Shown here: positions 48,401-61,100 of the stretch, piece after piece
Position numbering within the stretch: the first letter of the stretch is position 1
Layout of the letters: each line of letters starts with the position of its first letter
From: Hypomesus transpacificus
Lineage: Eukaryota > Chordata > Actinopteri > Osmeriformes > Osmeridae
DNA length: 64,000 bases
Assembly: GCF_021917145.1 (NCBI RefSeq)
Contig: NC_061068.1
Span: 10,548,975 to 10,612,974 of the forward strand
Reading direction: 5' to 3'
The notes under the pieces: model-generated
Told to the model about the DNA's origin: nothing
The model's input: only the letters and a program-made list of their open reading frames with translations
Database searches by the model: none
Program-made: the position numbers and the translations under genes

Positions 48401-49516
48401 AAAACCCAATGCACAGGAAGGAACGATGGCAAATAGACCTGCCTTGATATGCATAAAGCTCACAATGGAGCCTTCTGTTTAGTCTGATAGGAGGCACACA
48501 CACTTACAGCATAAAGATTATGCATGTTGGGTGATTGGATGGCAACAAGCAACCTGTCCCAAAACATGGGGATTTGTGTTTGCTGCTGTCCATCAAAAAC
48601 TAATCCAGAGTGACAAGTCCTTCTAGTTTCATTGAATCAATTGTAGACCAAAAACCCACAGAACTGCTTCCTTAAAATGCTACTTTTTCAAAGGGAATCT
48701 GAACTGTTTCCTTTTTATGGGCAATCAGACATTTGTCTCTCTCATGCAGTAACAAAGAAAAGCATGCAGATTAGATAAAATATTCTATAGACACAAAAAG
48801 GGGGGGGGAAAGGGACGGTCATCTTTTGTTTGTCCAAAAGGATCAGTGCATAATATTATATGCCAAGATAGGGTTTCCATTTGCATATATATCTATATTT
48901 TCTTTTCCTAAATGGGAAATGCAAATTTTGTGGCAAGCGTGTGTTATGGAGTCCTGCCGTTGGATAAATGTGACTCTAGGGTATCCCCCACACCTCAGCA
49001 TATTAATCATTGTGACACGTTCACGACCCTTCTAATAAGACAGGGGCCACAGTGCACCCCCTCTACCATCCCATCCCAGCCCCACTCCCTCTTTGTCTCT
49101 CAGCCTGTCCCAAGGGAGTGGAGAGGGGGATAGGGGAGGCAGGGGTAGAGGTGGGGAGGGGGGGGTGAAGTTAGACCCCTCATTCAGGACCCCTCCCCTG
49201 GTAGGCACAAGACTCCTATTAGGACTGAGCACAGGAGCCCCCAGGAGCAACAAAAGACACCTCCTAATACTGCCTGTTCCAAGCCAGTGAACACACACAC
49301 ACAGACACATACACACACATATGTACACAGGGACCCCAAACTGACACTCTCCCCAGGACAGAGATAGGAGGCTTATAAAGATAATAAAAACCCTACAGAG
49401 AAAATAAAAAGGCCACAGAAATGCACGTAGTCCGCGGGAGAGGGAAAGACGGGGGAAAGGAAGCAAGAGAGAGCAGTGAGCTGCAATAAGCTGGACAGCT
49501 GGACAGCAGGAAACGT

Positions 49517-49551
<35 letters not shown>

Positions 49552-52123
49552 TGTGTGTGTGTTTGTGTGTGTATGTGTTTGTTGTAAAGAAGAATATTCT
49601 TATAAATCTTTAAACTTTCACTCCTGCTCTCATTTCCAATCAGCTACAAGCTGGTTAGTATAACTACCACAGTGCTTATCCTTAGTGCCTATCCTTAGTT
49701 TACGTATTTACGTAAATACGTAAACTTTTCTTCTACCCCTTTAATTTCAGCTGTGCAGAATAAAGAATGTCCATCCACTCTATGACTACATCAAGATTGT
49801 ATAATTAAATACTACATCACAAGAAGAATGTTGCTTGTGAGCCCACAGACATGCTGCTCTGATGCAGCACTATGGAATATTTACAATGACAGTCTCCTGC
49901 ACTAAAATCCATTATTCATGAGATGATATGGCATTTACAGCTCCAAAAGTGAGTGCGTGAAGTGAACTTAGTCAGCAGGATATGTACAGTACTGAGGGTA
50001 CAGGCAACCACCAGGTCCCGTTTTAGTATGTGTCAAATCACCCTTTCAATTTCTCTACAAATCCCTTCTGGGTCATGTGGCATTATAACCACAACACCCT
50101 CACCACCCCTCCCTCTCCTCGCCAGCATCCCCATCCCTCCAGATTCAAACAGGCATGATGTGTTGATGAACGCTGTCCATGCCTCCTGTCTTTAGGTGTT
50201 GGTGAGTATGACCTCTCTGTTTGCTGAGTTATTGGGATGCCTTGATGCACACAGGATGCCAGCAACAGATTTTAAATAGACAAAGTTAGTGTGACAGACT
50301 TGACAACTAGCTTCCTCCTGAACTCTTCTCATAACCTTATATATAACATCACCGCCATCTGATACTACACTGTATACAATGTGTGAGTATCTGTTTTTTG
50401 TATTTAAACAGACTCATGCTCAGACCCCGGCCTTTTTTCTCCGGCATTGTACAGCAACAAAACTTGGCTTTTGGCCCCAAAAAGCATTTGGACATTTGGA
50501 CAATGTGCCCCTCATAATGAGCTTCCTGAGCTGATCTCGGCATGCCGCGCGGAAATGCAACCACAGGCGATGAATACAGTAAGGCGCCACTCATGGCCAC
50601 TTAAAAGAGGCGAATTAAATTTTCATGTGGATATTCTTGCATCAATCCACTGCGCACTGAGCATCTTTCCGGCACAGAGAAGTCCTGGTGGGATCCAGCT
50701 TTATGTCCATGCTGCATTTCCTTTGCTTAGATGCCTCAATTTAGGATTAATGGACTCTTCCATAAACGTCTCCACAGCCCTCCCAAGAACACCGCTCACA
50801 CGCCCACACCCCCGTCAACTCATCCGTCTGTAATAATCCCCTCATCCATTTTATCTTTTTCTCTTCGACCCTCCCCTCCTCTTCCGTTGTGTTCCTACAT
50901 AGAGCTTAATTACTGGTGTGAAGTAATTATTTCCTTTATTAGTGAGACGTAACATCTGTTTCAAGTCTTTTTAAGTGGACCTATAAAATCCCTCCATGAT
51001 TTCTGTCCCTTAAGGATAGGACTGGGCTGCTTGTTGCTCCCTGTGGACCCCACCACCCCACCCCTCCTCATCCTTCTCCCTCCGCTTGCCTCTGCCCACG
51101 CAGTATGGCAGTATGGGCCACTGCTGGATCATAGCCTTTCCAAATGCCTTTCACAGGCACTGAGCTGCATGCCAACTCACTACTGGGTACACATGAGAGG
51201 AGAAGCTGATGCACTTACTGCACAGATGGTCATTCAAACTGTGCCATTATATTGATCCAGAGACATACACAAATGTCCTTTCTTTCCATCAGCATTTAAA
51301 ATGTATTGTAATGTAAAGTGTCATGTCCTCCCTAAAATTTCATGTAAAGTGTGTTTTAGGCTGTATGGATGATCGCTGTTTTGTTTGTCTTTCTGGGGAT
51401 GTATTATGCATTCCCAACCTTCTCAGAAAAGGGATGGCTGGGACATAGGACTGTGGGAATAGGGCGAGCAGAAGGGGGGGAGATTCCTGAACGTCCTGGG
51501 GAAATGTTGTCCCCTGTATTAATAAACTTTCGTCCCTTTGAAATTTTATTAGCCATAAAGTTGACAGCATGTTGTGCTATTTCAAAAGTCCGGGCAGTTT
51601 CTTAAGTTTAGTTTCTTTTTAAACAAACCAATAATGACACAGTGTCCAAACAGGTCAAAGTTTATCTTTCCGCTCTGTCGGTTCTTCAATGGAGGGGGGA
51701 GAACAGGTGTTACCATCAAACATACCCTTTCATGGAATAAATAAATATATAAAAATCTCACATAGTCATCATTTTCTCACAAACACTGACCAGTGGGCTG
51801 GAGACAGTCCGACTTCTGCTGGCCTGTCCTTTTAGCGCTCTCCCTCTTAATGTTTATGGTTCCTGCACCTTCAGGAAATGACCCTTTTATGGGGTCAACA
51901 CTATAAAAGACTTGTGTTTTTTGGTGGGAGTGGTTGGTGGATGGGTGTGTGTGTATGTGTGAGTGTGTGTGTGTGTTTGGTGGGGGTAAGGGGTAATGTC
52001 CAAGCTACAACCGGTTCTTCTTTGCTGCCAAAGAAAGAGACCCGATGAGGTTAATAGGCTCCTTGTCCAATATATCACATAGCTGTGAACTCTGTGACCC
52101 TTTTTGTCAATAGGGGGACTTTT

Positions 52124-52193
<70 letters not shown>

Positions 52194-52223
52194 TGTGTGC
52201 GTGTGTGTGTGTGTGAGTATGTC

Positions 52224-52266
<43 letters not shown>

Positions 52267-53545
52267 CTGTGTGCATACCAGTGTTTACATGTCCATGAAT
52301 ACATGAGTGGGCATGCAAGCATGTAAATGAGTACAGTGTTCAAGACACTTGAATGAACAGCTATGAACAGCAATGAACAGCTCTTTGTAAAATTTACTGA
52401 TAAACATGTAGAGTACACACAGATTCAGAATGCTGCACTTTGAAAATGTGTAGCAGGGCACTGGTATCCCTGCAACACACTGTATGGAGCTTGAGAATGC
52501 TACAGTATCTAAAGTGCCGCACTGTGATATAAATAGCCCCACTTTTCCATGAAATTTCATAGTAATTAGAGACCAGGAAGCATGGACCCTCTCAACCCCC
52601 ACTGCGGCACCCACGTACCTTGAGTGAATACTAAGAAGCGACTCTGGCACAGGTCCAGTTCAGCATGTACTGCGTGAACCCACACGGCCCATCAAAGGCA
52701 GTGCGCACACCCGTAAGAGGGTGATCGGGTTCGAGGTGCGCAGGGAATAGTGTTTGAAGTGCTCCTCTATCTGAGGCTCTTTTAATCCGATGGGATCACC
52801 GAGACGCCACGGGCGAGAGAGATGCAGTTCTTCTCTCAACGTGAAACTCTTCCGCGAGCATCGGGCGAGAGAGGGAAGAAAGAGTGAGTTCAGAGAAAGA
52901 GAGTGGGAGGTGGGCAGAAAAGGGAAGAGAGAAAAGACAAATGATTGAAATGGCAGGTGGGGAGGAGTAACGAGAGAAAGGAAGGACAAAATGTGAGAAA
53001 ATAATTCTAAAGCAGTCCAATGAAAAATGGAACAGTGCATTAATTTATTGTACCAGTAGCAGCTCACTCCTTTTCCTAGTGCACACACAGTAACTCATTT
53101 TGCAATGTAACAGCTATGAGATGACTTGGACCTACTAACAATTATAGCCAACAACCATCTCTAATATACAATATTATTTCCAACCCCGCCAATGTCCTTG
53201 CTCTGGGCTTATATACAACTGTCCATGACTTGTCAGTGTCTACTCCAGTACCACCTCCCTGGTTCAGTTCAGGTACAGTGTTATTACAGATGCTGATCCA
53301 GGCTGATCACTTCTTGTCTAACAGACAGGAGCAGCTGTGTCATATCCGGCCATCTGATGCATGTAGAGACGGGTTCAACATGTCTGTGTGTAGAAGACAA
53401 CAGAGACCAACCAAGGATGGAACATACTGGAATGGAGGGCCACAGCTGTGTAACCCTCAAACACAAGATACACTGTTATACATGCTCTGCCATGGAAAAA
53501 AACACTGCAGCTTTTCCTCGTCTCATAACATACATGCATAGAGAG

Positions 53546-53628
<83 letters not shown>

Positions 53629-56167
53629 CAGAAAAACTGAAAGACAGAGAGAGGTCGAGAGGGAAAGAAGCGAATGAGAAAACAGGCATGTATAGCTGTG
53701 GCCTACATGCTATGCCTGGAGAGGAGTTTGCATGGACCATACTGCAAAGAGGCCAGCAAAAGACTAATCCATTTACAAACTGTCCAGAAGTCCAATTGTG
53801 GTTTCCAAATTTAAGTAAGCATACAAAACATAAATCATTCAACATGAGGGGCATGTTGCAAGATTCCTTGTAAGTTTAAAATGTCAACTGTTCAAACTGA
53901 AACTCTTACAATTCAGCATGCTTTATTTCTTTTTCTTTTTCTTGTGAAATGGTCCCCATTGAAACCACTTCAGCATTACTCACTATTTTTTATCTTCTAT
54001 TAGTCAGAAAATGTCTCTGTCAGAGGACCACCCATTAAACTTGACAAGGCTGACACACACACGGTTACAGTATATGGTATCAGAAGTGTTTCATCATGAG
54101 ACATCGGTGAAAACGGGTGTCACTGCACAGCCATTTGAAGAGTGTGCACGAGTTTGAAGGCATACATCTTAACCAACTATAATATACCATGCAGCCTATG
54201 CAAAACCCAATTCAACTGGAAACCCTGGCACACATGCAATAGGATATATCAATTTATATGTTAGCCGTACAAGCAGGGATTGTTGCGCAACAGTATGTTG
54301 TTTCTTCTGCAGTTTTGATGGAAGCACAAAGCTTATGCAAAATACAAAGACTATGTTTACGATTATGATCAGCTGTAAATAAAATAAAAGATAATCATAA
54401 AAAGATAATAACCAAATTGACCTATTTAATGCTCGATTGGCTATTTGGCTAAAACGGACTTGAAGTTCATTGTGGTGCGGCGTGTGCAAGATGTGTGACA
54501 ATCAAACGAGAGGTTAGTTTGAATAACACAGATTTATCTTTGTCCGAAAATGAAAAAAACGGATTATTTGCACGGCTTTTCGTTTGTGCTGTGCGGAATA
54601 TATTATGTGTGTAAATGTTGTTGAACCCCGGCGATTCGCAGCGAAGAGGTCACACACTCCCCTCGACCCCAACTGTTTCTGGCTTTGTGTCCTCGGAGGG
54701 AAAAAAAACGAGCTGTGCCCATAAACTTCGCATTTAAATGGCAAGTGCGGTCGAGGGGGACCGCTGCATGATGAAAACAATGGCAGCTTTTTTGGACACA
54801 CTTTTTCTCACTGCGATGAACAGCAGGGAATCCGGTAGAGCCCTCATATAAAGGACCGATAGAGCACAGCTGCCGGGGCTCAACTATATTGAGTGTGTTG
54901 GTGTTTTTTCTTTCTTTCTTTTTAGTTTTTACTGTAATTAAGATATTGTATACTTAGGTCTTTATGTTTAATGTTGTAGTAACATACTTCGTGTTTGTTA
55001 AGTCTGTTGGTCAGCGTCAAACGCCAATATAGTATGCCAGTCTTTTATACAGCCATATAGGAGTAAGGGAAATGTGTCATACGGACCCGGCACCATAGGC
55101 TACATCTGTCCACCAAAATATATTATCTTTATTGATTTATGCACAAACAGACATTGGCATATCGTTCAAAAGGAGTGTCATGTGGTCATGGAGAAGGCTG
55201 TAGGAGGGATATTGTGACATGAATTAGAATGAGACCGGACAGACAGTTCCCAGAAACGCACCATATTCCTCGCGCTTCCGTTCTTGCACAGTGGACCGTG
55301 CAAGCAGAAACTTCAAATATGTGTCTAGCTATATCCGAGGTTTGGGTCTATAATTTAAAAAGCAATGCACCATATTTGATCAATAATAATACAAATTAGC
55401 TTTATATTGATGTTTAATGCGACTTCAGCCTGCTATCTTTAAGTAGCCTAAAGTCAGAGTGCCTCTTGATTTATCAAGTTCACTGGTCGCACAATCCGTT
55501 GGGATATTTTGACAGTGATGCAGCTGACTATGCATCACTGTTAATTATGAGGAGCATTTATTCCCTAATAAAATAAAATATCAGCTGTCCAAAGTATCCT
55601 GATAAAACTCATACCCCGTCTGTTGCAGTCAATGCCATTAGCCTATACCCTTCAATTGGCCCATGTCATCATGTAAACACATGGCAAAGAGTTGCTTTTC
55701 CCTTGGTGTCAATTAATGTAAATAGTTACAATAAAGTTGTATTAATACTCACGCTCTGATGCCATGGTGATAACAGACTCTGTTGTGGCGTGATATTCGT
55801 CCTCCTCCATAAACTCATCCTGGGAGGACGCGTCTCCTTGGAAGTCATGATGGTCAAGGAGCTGCTGAAGCGGAGGCGCCTTGGGCAGCAGTTGGTTCAC
55901 CACCTCCCGGCTAATATTGGGTGCCTGTTTGAGTCGCAGCTTGCTCAGGATTTGAGATTTGATGGTCTCCAGTCGCAGGACTTTACTCTGCTCTCGCCAA
56001 ACACACGCAGAGCATTCGTGAGAGCCCGCTTCCTCATCCAGGAGCGACAAACCGATGTCCGTGGGCATTTCGCTCGTTGGTGACAGAAAGAGGTTAGGCT
56101 CGTCACTCTCGGACAGTTCCAGACAAATTAGTACCATCAGACACAGTAAAAAGTTATACCTCGGCAT
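42475..56167 (-). CDS. gdf11: growth differentiation factor 11, complete, 3 exons, 389 aa
   Basis: Secreted TGF-beta family ligand that patterns the axial skeleton and nervous system, acting through activin type II receptors and SMAD2/3. Minus-strand exons: 56167-55753, 44330-43957 (374 bp, the size typical of this family), 42855-42475; 1170 bp. ATG at 56167 is followed by a hydrophobic signal sequence ([15 protein letters not shown]). The propeptide has the tolloid cleavage context DFQG-DA (Gly111/Asp112) and ends in the furin site Arg277-Ser-Arg-Arg280. The 109-residue mature chain starts [19 protein letters not shown] and holds the full cystine-knot set, ending VDRCGCS. GDF11 and not myostatin: [28 protein letters not shown]. 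Residue 375 (mature 95) is His (QIIHGKIPG) where relatives have Tyr. Introns are 11.4 kb and 1.1 kb. Confidence 0.97.
42858..42930. repeat. poly-G/polypurine tract beside the gdf11 exon 3 acceptor
   Basis: Plus-strand G runs (42865-42906, broken by two A's) pass into GAAA repeats. Read on the gene strand it is a C- and CTTT-rich polypyrimidine tract ending about 9 nt from the TAG acceptor of exon 3. Confidence 0.9.
49521..49580. repeat. GT microsatellite
   Basis: GT units interrupted by a few TT pairs. Confidence 0.95.
49697..49726. promoter_or_regulatory. perfect 30-bp palindrome with TTACGTAA core
   Basis: Each half is the exact reverse complement of the other. The left arm is AGTTTACGTATTTAC. 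The centre is TTACGTAA (49708-49715 region), the consensus for PAR-bZIP/NFIL3 factors, with TTACGTAT-type half sites on either side. A 14-nt near-duplicate (TATCCTTAGT twice) adjoins it on the left. It could be a bZIP site cluster or a small foldback repeat. Confidence 0.6.
51941..51979. repeat. short GT-rich repeat
   Basis: Imperfect GT repeat with GTGAGT and GTAT interruptions. Confidence 0.8.
52127..52264. repeat. long GT microsatellite
   Basis: About 138 bp of GT units with a few interruptions. The His/Thr-rich and Val/Cys-rich open frames over it are artefacts of the repeat. Confidence 0.97.
53541..53629. repeat. GA microsatellite
   Basis: About 90 bp of GA units with few interruptions, continuing as purine-rich sequence to about 53670. 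Confidence 0.97.
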
Positions 56168-56511
56168 TGTTGTGCACTCGTCAGACAACAGAACTTTCTG
56201 CTCAGATTATCCCGTCCTGTTTTAGGTGTTTGTCGAAACCGGTTTCACCTTACCAAGATACCAGTGATGAGCAATTAATGAAATAGGGTCGCCCTTTGAA
56301 ACGATTGTTTAGTAGGCATATAGTAACAAACTGAACAAAGTGCGTCTCAGTAGTGTATGTCGTATCGTACTTGGTATTATCCTTCTAATTCATGCATAAC
56401 GCGCCCCCATGCAATTGTTGTTTTGGTTGTCTTATCTCATAACAATTAAGTCCATAAGTGTCAGTGTTCAGATGTGTCATTAAAATGTGCAAGCACGTTC
56501 AAATAGGGCTC

Positions 56512-56555
56512 TTTATATATCTCCGCTCCCTGGTGTCGTAATCCGTCTCCATTGG
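56512..56555 (-). promoter_or_regulatory. gdf11: gdf11 promoter: TATA and CCAAT boxes
   Basis: On the minus strand TATATAAAG (56519-56511) lies about 345 bp upstream of the ATG, and a CCAAT box (56555-56551, in TAGCCAATGGAG) is about 35 bp further upstream. This predicts a start near 56485 and a leader of about 0.3 kb. Confidence 0.6.
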
Positions 56556-58169
56556 CTAAGATTGCAACAAAAGGCTTTTAGGTCTGTCACCAAGTCAAGA
56601 GGGAGAGAGGGAGCAAAAGGGAGGGAGTGAGCTCGCCTATGGACTGCCGAGTAGATTGTACAGTTTGGTACTTTTACAAGGTTTCAAACTTTAAGTATCT
56701 TCACGTTGTGTCAATGGAATAATACTTTTCCTATACTATTTCCAAATTAAATGGAAACGGTTGACAGCACAGATGAAATGGGATGCACATTTATCAAAAC
56801 CTGTGTAGGCTACCCTTTAATCTCAATTAAAACATCTCATTGATTGACTTGGTTAATGTCAGAAACGTTTCAGTAAAGTGTGTGGTGTAGATTACAACAT
56901 GAAGGCTAAATGCAAGGAACAAAGTTATCTTCACTTAGTTTAAAGGTGTTTGACAACACAGCTGTATAGTATGATTTTTACTTACAGGGAAGGCCTATTA
57001 AAACTAATGCATAATGTAGTAGTAACACTGGCAAATTTGTAGATTAACTATTTAAAGTATATTGTTTGTCACATTCTTTTTTATTTATTTGGCTTTCACA
57101 AACCATTGACTTTTCTTGTGATAATCACAAAGGCTTGCACAATGGAAACGTTATAAATAACTTTATACTGTCTCATTAAATGTTTAAACAATCTATAATT
57201 TGATAAATTAGCTATCTGCAGGTCCAAGAGTTCACATTGTATTTATTGCTTATTGTCTCTTTATTTATATAGCCTATTTATTGTATTGCCTACTAAATAT
57301 AGTGTTAGTTCATCAGAAGTTAATGCAGCCATTCGCTACTAAAGAAATGACATGACAATTAGTAAGTGTGAAGTAATATAATTGAGCCTCTAGATGGCAC
57401 AGTTAAGCCTACTTTTTGTCAGTATATTGCCTACAAATTACTTTCAAATGAAGTTCCTCCCCTACCTATCATAAAGTAAATATGTTCCTAAAAGGTTGAA
57501 AGACTCTTAATTACGTTTTTGTGTTATCTGAAGTGAATACCAAATTGTAGACATTGCACCACTGATGATAATTAATTTTCCTGTAGCTCCGAGTAATGGC
57601 CTGTTACTGTCACCTACTGGAGGAACGTATAGTCCAGCTGCTGTTGCAAATGGTAGGTCTATATCAAGAGCATCAAGCATGAAGAGTAGCCTAAAACATG
57701 TGTAGGCTACTATCATGAGAGTGACCTCTCAGCTGTTGAGATACTGGTTGTGTCTCAAATGCACACCAGTTGTAATATAAAGCTGCCATTAGCATTTATA
57801 TAGACATTCCTATGTAAAAACGATGTTAAAACTATTCCTATGTATTTTATTCGACGAACAAATAAGATGGCATGGTAAACATTGCATTGTGTCAAACTTT
57901 AACTAATGTGTCCTCTTATTATAAGAGTATTGTATTATATACATATATTAAGTTGATCCCTCGTTACTTCTCATTTACTGAGGGCACTGTAGGCCTACAA
58001 GACCATTCCACCCACGCTCCAACGCCCGCCTACTCTATATGAGCGTCATTTCAAACCTACGCCCTCTACACACACTAAACAAAACATCACAGGGCGCGTC
58101 TTGAGTTTTACTCATTTCATGAAGTTATCAGGCAATTGCTAAATAATTTTTAGGCTTTGACATAGAAAA
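56556..58169. other. divergent spacer between gdf11 and the LRRFIP-like gene
   Basis: 1.6 kb, AT-rich in the middle, holding the promoters of two genes transcribed away from each other. A TATATGAG word at about 58036 is the only TATA-like sequence near the plus-strand gene. The minus open frame at 57507-57716 is not supported. Confidence 0.45.
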
Positions 58170-61100
58170 ATGCATTCCGGGTCCTTTGAAAAAGCTGGTT
58201 CGCCGAGGAAAAGGACTCTTTCTCGAGGTGTAAGCGAGGATGAGTCGCTTCGCAACATTATCAAGGAGGTAAACGTCGTGAAATCACGTCGACATTGTTT
58301 ACAGTCGTGTTCTAGTCTAGACTGTTCTCTAGCCTGATTTCTTTACTTTAGACAATTTGATTCACCCCATAAAATAGTGCGTATTTACACGAAAGCCTAA
58401 ATGTACCGCACTTAAAGGCTACAGCCTATAAATAATACTTTATTATTAGCTTAGCTTAGCTTAGCCCCTGTCTCTTGCCAGGTAGTTAGGCTACTTCAGA
58501 AGTGCCTAAATTGATTACACAACGCGGAACGGTGACAGCGTTACAGATATCGGTCGACTTTGTCCCATAATACTCTATCTCACTTGCAAATGCCTTTACA
58601 CAATTTGTTACTGTGCCTAGCTAGAAAACATAGGAGAAAATTGATTATTTGACAAATCGCTGTCTCGAATATGCGTTAAAAAAGGCCATGTTCTAGCCTA
58701 CGCAGCAGACCCGTTTGAAAGGGACAGTGAGACAAGCTTACCATGATATTCATTATGGAAATGGATACATAATTAGGTAGTGACTAATAAGCTCATGCTT
58801 ATATCGGTGTCTATGAGTTGAGGTGTATTGACTATCTAAAGCTAACTCTCGTGTCACCGTCTTTAAAAAGCGTCAATTTCAGAGCAGGTCTTTTACGTCT
58901 GGAAATTATGTGTTGTCATATGGGTGTGAAATGCTTGAAGTATAGATTTTTTTGGCACATGCCAGACCAGTTGAACATGTCATGTAGGGTACTAGGTGAC
59001 TACGATTGTGAGCACCACAACAATTAAAATAAATATTTTACAGAAAAGTTATTTATGTCTTATAGAATATGCCCTTGTTAACATTTAGACATGTCTTGTT
59101 TTTCTGTCAGACAGAGAATTCCACCAGGCGCCTGACACGCAGTGACTCCAGGGGAACCCTCAAGAAGCAGAGTGAAAGTCAGGTAACATATACTCAGGAA
59201 GTTGGGCCACTAATGAAAACCCATCATTGGCTGTCTTGTGTCCCCTTTCATGTAATTAGATCTATTCTACTCTTGCATGTGAAGTGATGTGCCTCTCTCT
59301 TTTTAATTTCAGCAGTCGGAGCAGGATCTGATCATAGGATTCCCTGAAATGGTGATAAGCTGTGCTTAGTGTTTGGCAAGGGCACCCCAACCTAATAGAA
59401 TGTTTCCTTATTGTAGACATATTGTCCCAGGAACCAGATAAACCTAACCACAAATATACCTGTGCATGTCACATGATCAGATTAAACTGTTTTACTTTGT
59501 GTGTCTTGTGCAGATTGTACATGAATATGCTTCACCACTGATGTTGATTTCATTTGACCGGAGAAATCTGCTCACTCATACAGGCCTACCGGACTGTTGT
59601 CAGTCAGCTGAAACAGATTGGCCAGGGAGGTCATTTAAAGCTAGCATTTATTAATCCTATGTGTTTGTGGTGCAGGAAGAACTGCAGGAAAGCTACAAGG
59701 AAGTGGTACAGGAGCTGAGTGGGCTGGAGGTTCAGCGAGAGACGTTGCTGTTCCAGGTGGATGTTCTGCAGGACGCTCTGGAAGGGGTAGAAGAGATGCT
59801 GGCTGAAGCTCAGAGAGCAGCCAGCCAGGCTAGCATGGTACGATCAGACACATACACAAAAAAAACACTGACTTCTACACATGCTAACATCTACTGAAAG
59901 CCTGTTAAAAAGTCCCTATACAGGTCCTGTAGTTGTGAGGTAAACAGGTTTTTCCAGAAAAGAACAAACCTATCTGACTTAATGGGTGATAAGTTTTCAG
60001 CAACATAATCACAGAACACTGCCCTAGTTAATTACAATGTCTGCTCAAAGCCAGTCTCAACAATGACCCAGTCACAAATTGTTGAAGCACAGGTTGGTAA
60101 TGATCTGGCATTTTAACACTCTTTAACTGCATTCTTCTAATGCCCTTCTGACACTGATGTGTCTCTGTGTTAACAGGAGTTGGAGCGAGAAAGAGAGGCA
60201 AAGAAGAAGTTGGAAGATATGGTCAGCTCTCTGATGCAAGAGGTGGAGAGACTAAAAGAGGTAATGAGAAACCAGAGCTTATGTAATCATACACAGAGAC
60301 ACAAGCACAGGCTTCCTGGTTTTGGGCAGGAAGACTGACTAATGGCTTGTTAGTGCATGCCATCTCTGGTTACGTAACTCAGTTTGTCAGGGGGAGTGTC
60401 AGCTCGGTTCAGTCTTGCTTTGCTGAGCTTGACAGAGCGAGGTGATTCTGCTGCTGGAAAATAAACTTGGTTTAGGAGCAACCCTCCTGTATGTAGGTTT
60501 GTAAATGTGTGTCTTAAAAGTATCATAAAAGCCACATTTGATAAATATTTAGGTGTTTTTGATGCATTTAGCAACAATAGCATTATTGCACATTCTGTGT
60601 GTACGCATTACCAGGGTTGGCTAATGGTATGTCGTAACATGTAACTCCCGCTTGATTTCAACTGTCTTTGATTTTGTCTTCATTCATTAGTAGGGAGTCC
60701 CCTTTGCCCTAAAAACTACAAATAAATGGGTTTTAGAAGACCATGAAAAAGATTAGACATTTTACTTGGACAGAGGGGCTTGGTTATGTTATGTCATGGG
60801 ATATTGGCTGTTAACAGACCAGTGTTTCCCTGTAACATGGCCTTGAGGCCTGTACCAAAGAATATCCTGCCTAACAGACCACTTAATGATAGATGTACTA
60901 GTGATCCTGGTTTCCTGTTACAATAAAAAAAATGGTGCAGCTGGCCTTGCTATGTGACCTGCCCATACCTAAAGTATGTACAAGTATTCCAGTCAAAACC
61001 ATGGAAGCTGTTGAGACTATACCTGTTATAGGGGGATGTTGTCACACCCTAACAGAAAAGCTTGTTTGGCTTCCTAATTGGATTACATTTTTAAAAATCC

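Larger units (their letters stand above)
44331..55752. other. gdf11 intron 1, 11.4 kb
   Basis: No other gene found on either strand. It contains GT, AC and GA microsatellites, a 30-bp palindrome, and balanced islands at about 48.8-49.1, 50.4-50.95, 52.6-52.9 and 54.55-54.85 kb, rich in homeodomain-type TAATTA and other short words, as developmental enhancers often are. Long open frames at 49032-49466 and 52660-53088 (minus) are low-complexity or have no recognisable family. Confidence 0.55.

Noticed and set aside
49032-49466. 144-codon minus frame with a hydrophobic start
   Set aside because: Composed of purine/pyrimidine-rich and CA-repeat sequence; Pro/Ser/Leu and Cys/Val runs come from the repeats.
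52107-52418. His/Thr and Cys/Val repeat proteins on both strands
   Set aside because: Translations of a GT microsatellite.
52660-53088. 142-codon minus frame in gdf11 intron 1
   Set aside because: No recognisable domain, and Ser/Leu/Phe-rich from TC-rich sequence. Kept only as a GC-rich island in the findings.
56168-56188. Upstream extension of the gdf11 frame by seven codons
   Set aside because: The extension begins at TTG, not ATG. The ATG at 56167 has A at -3 and is directly followed by the signal peptide.
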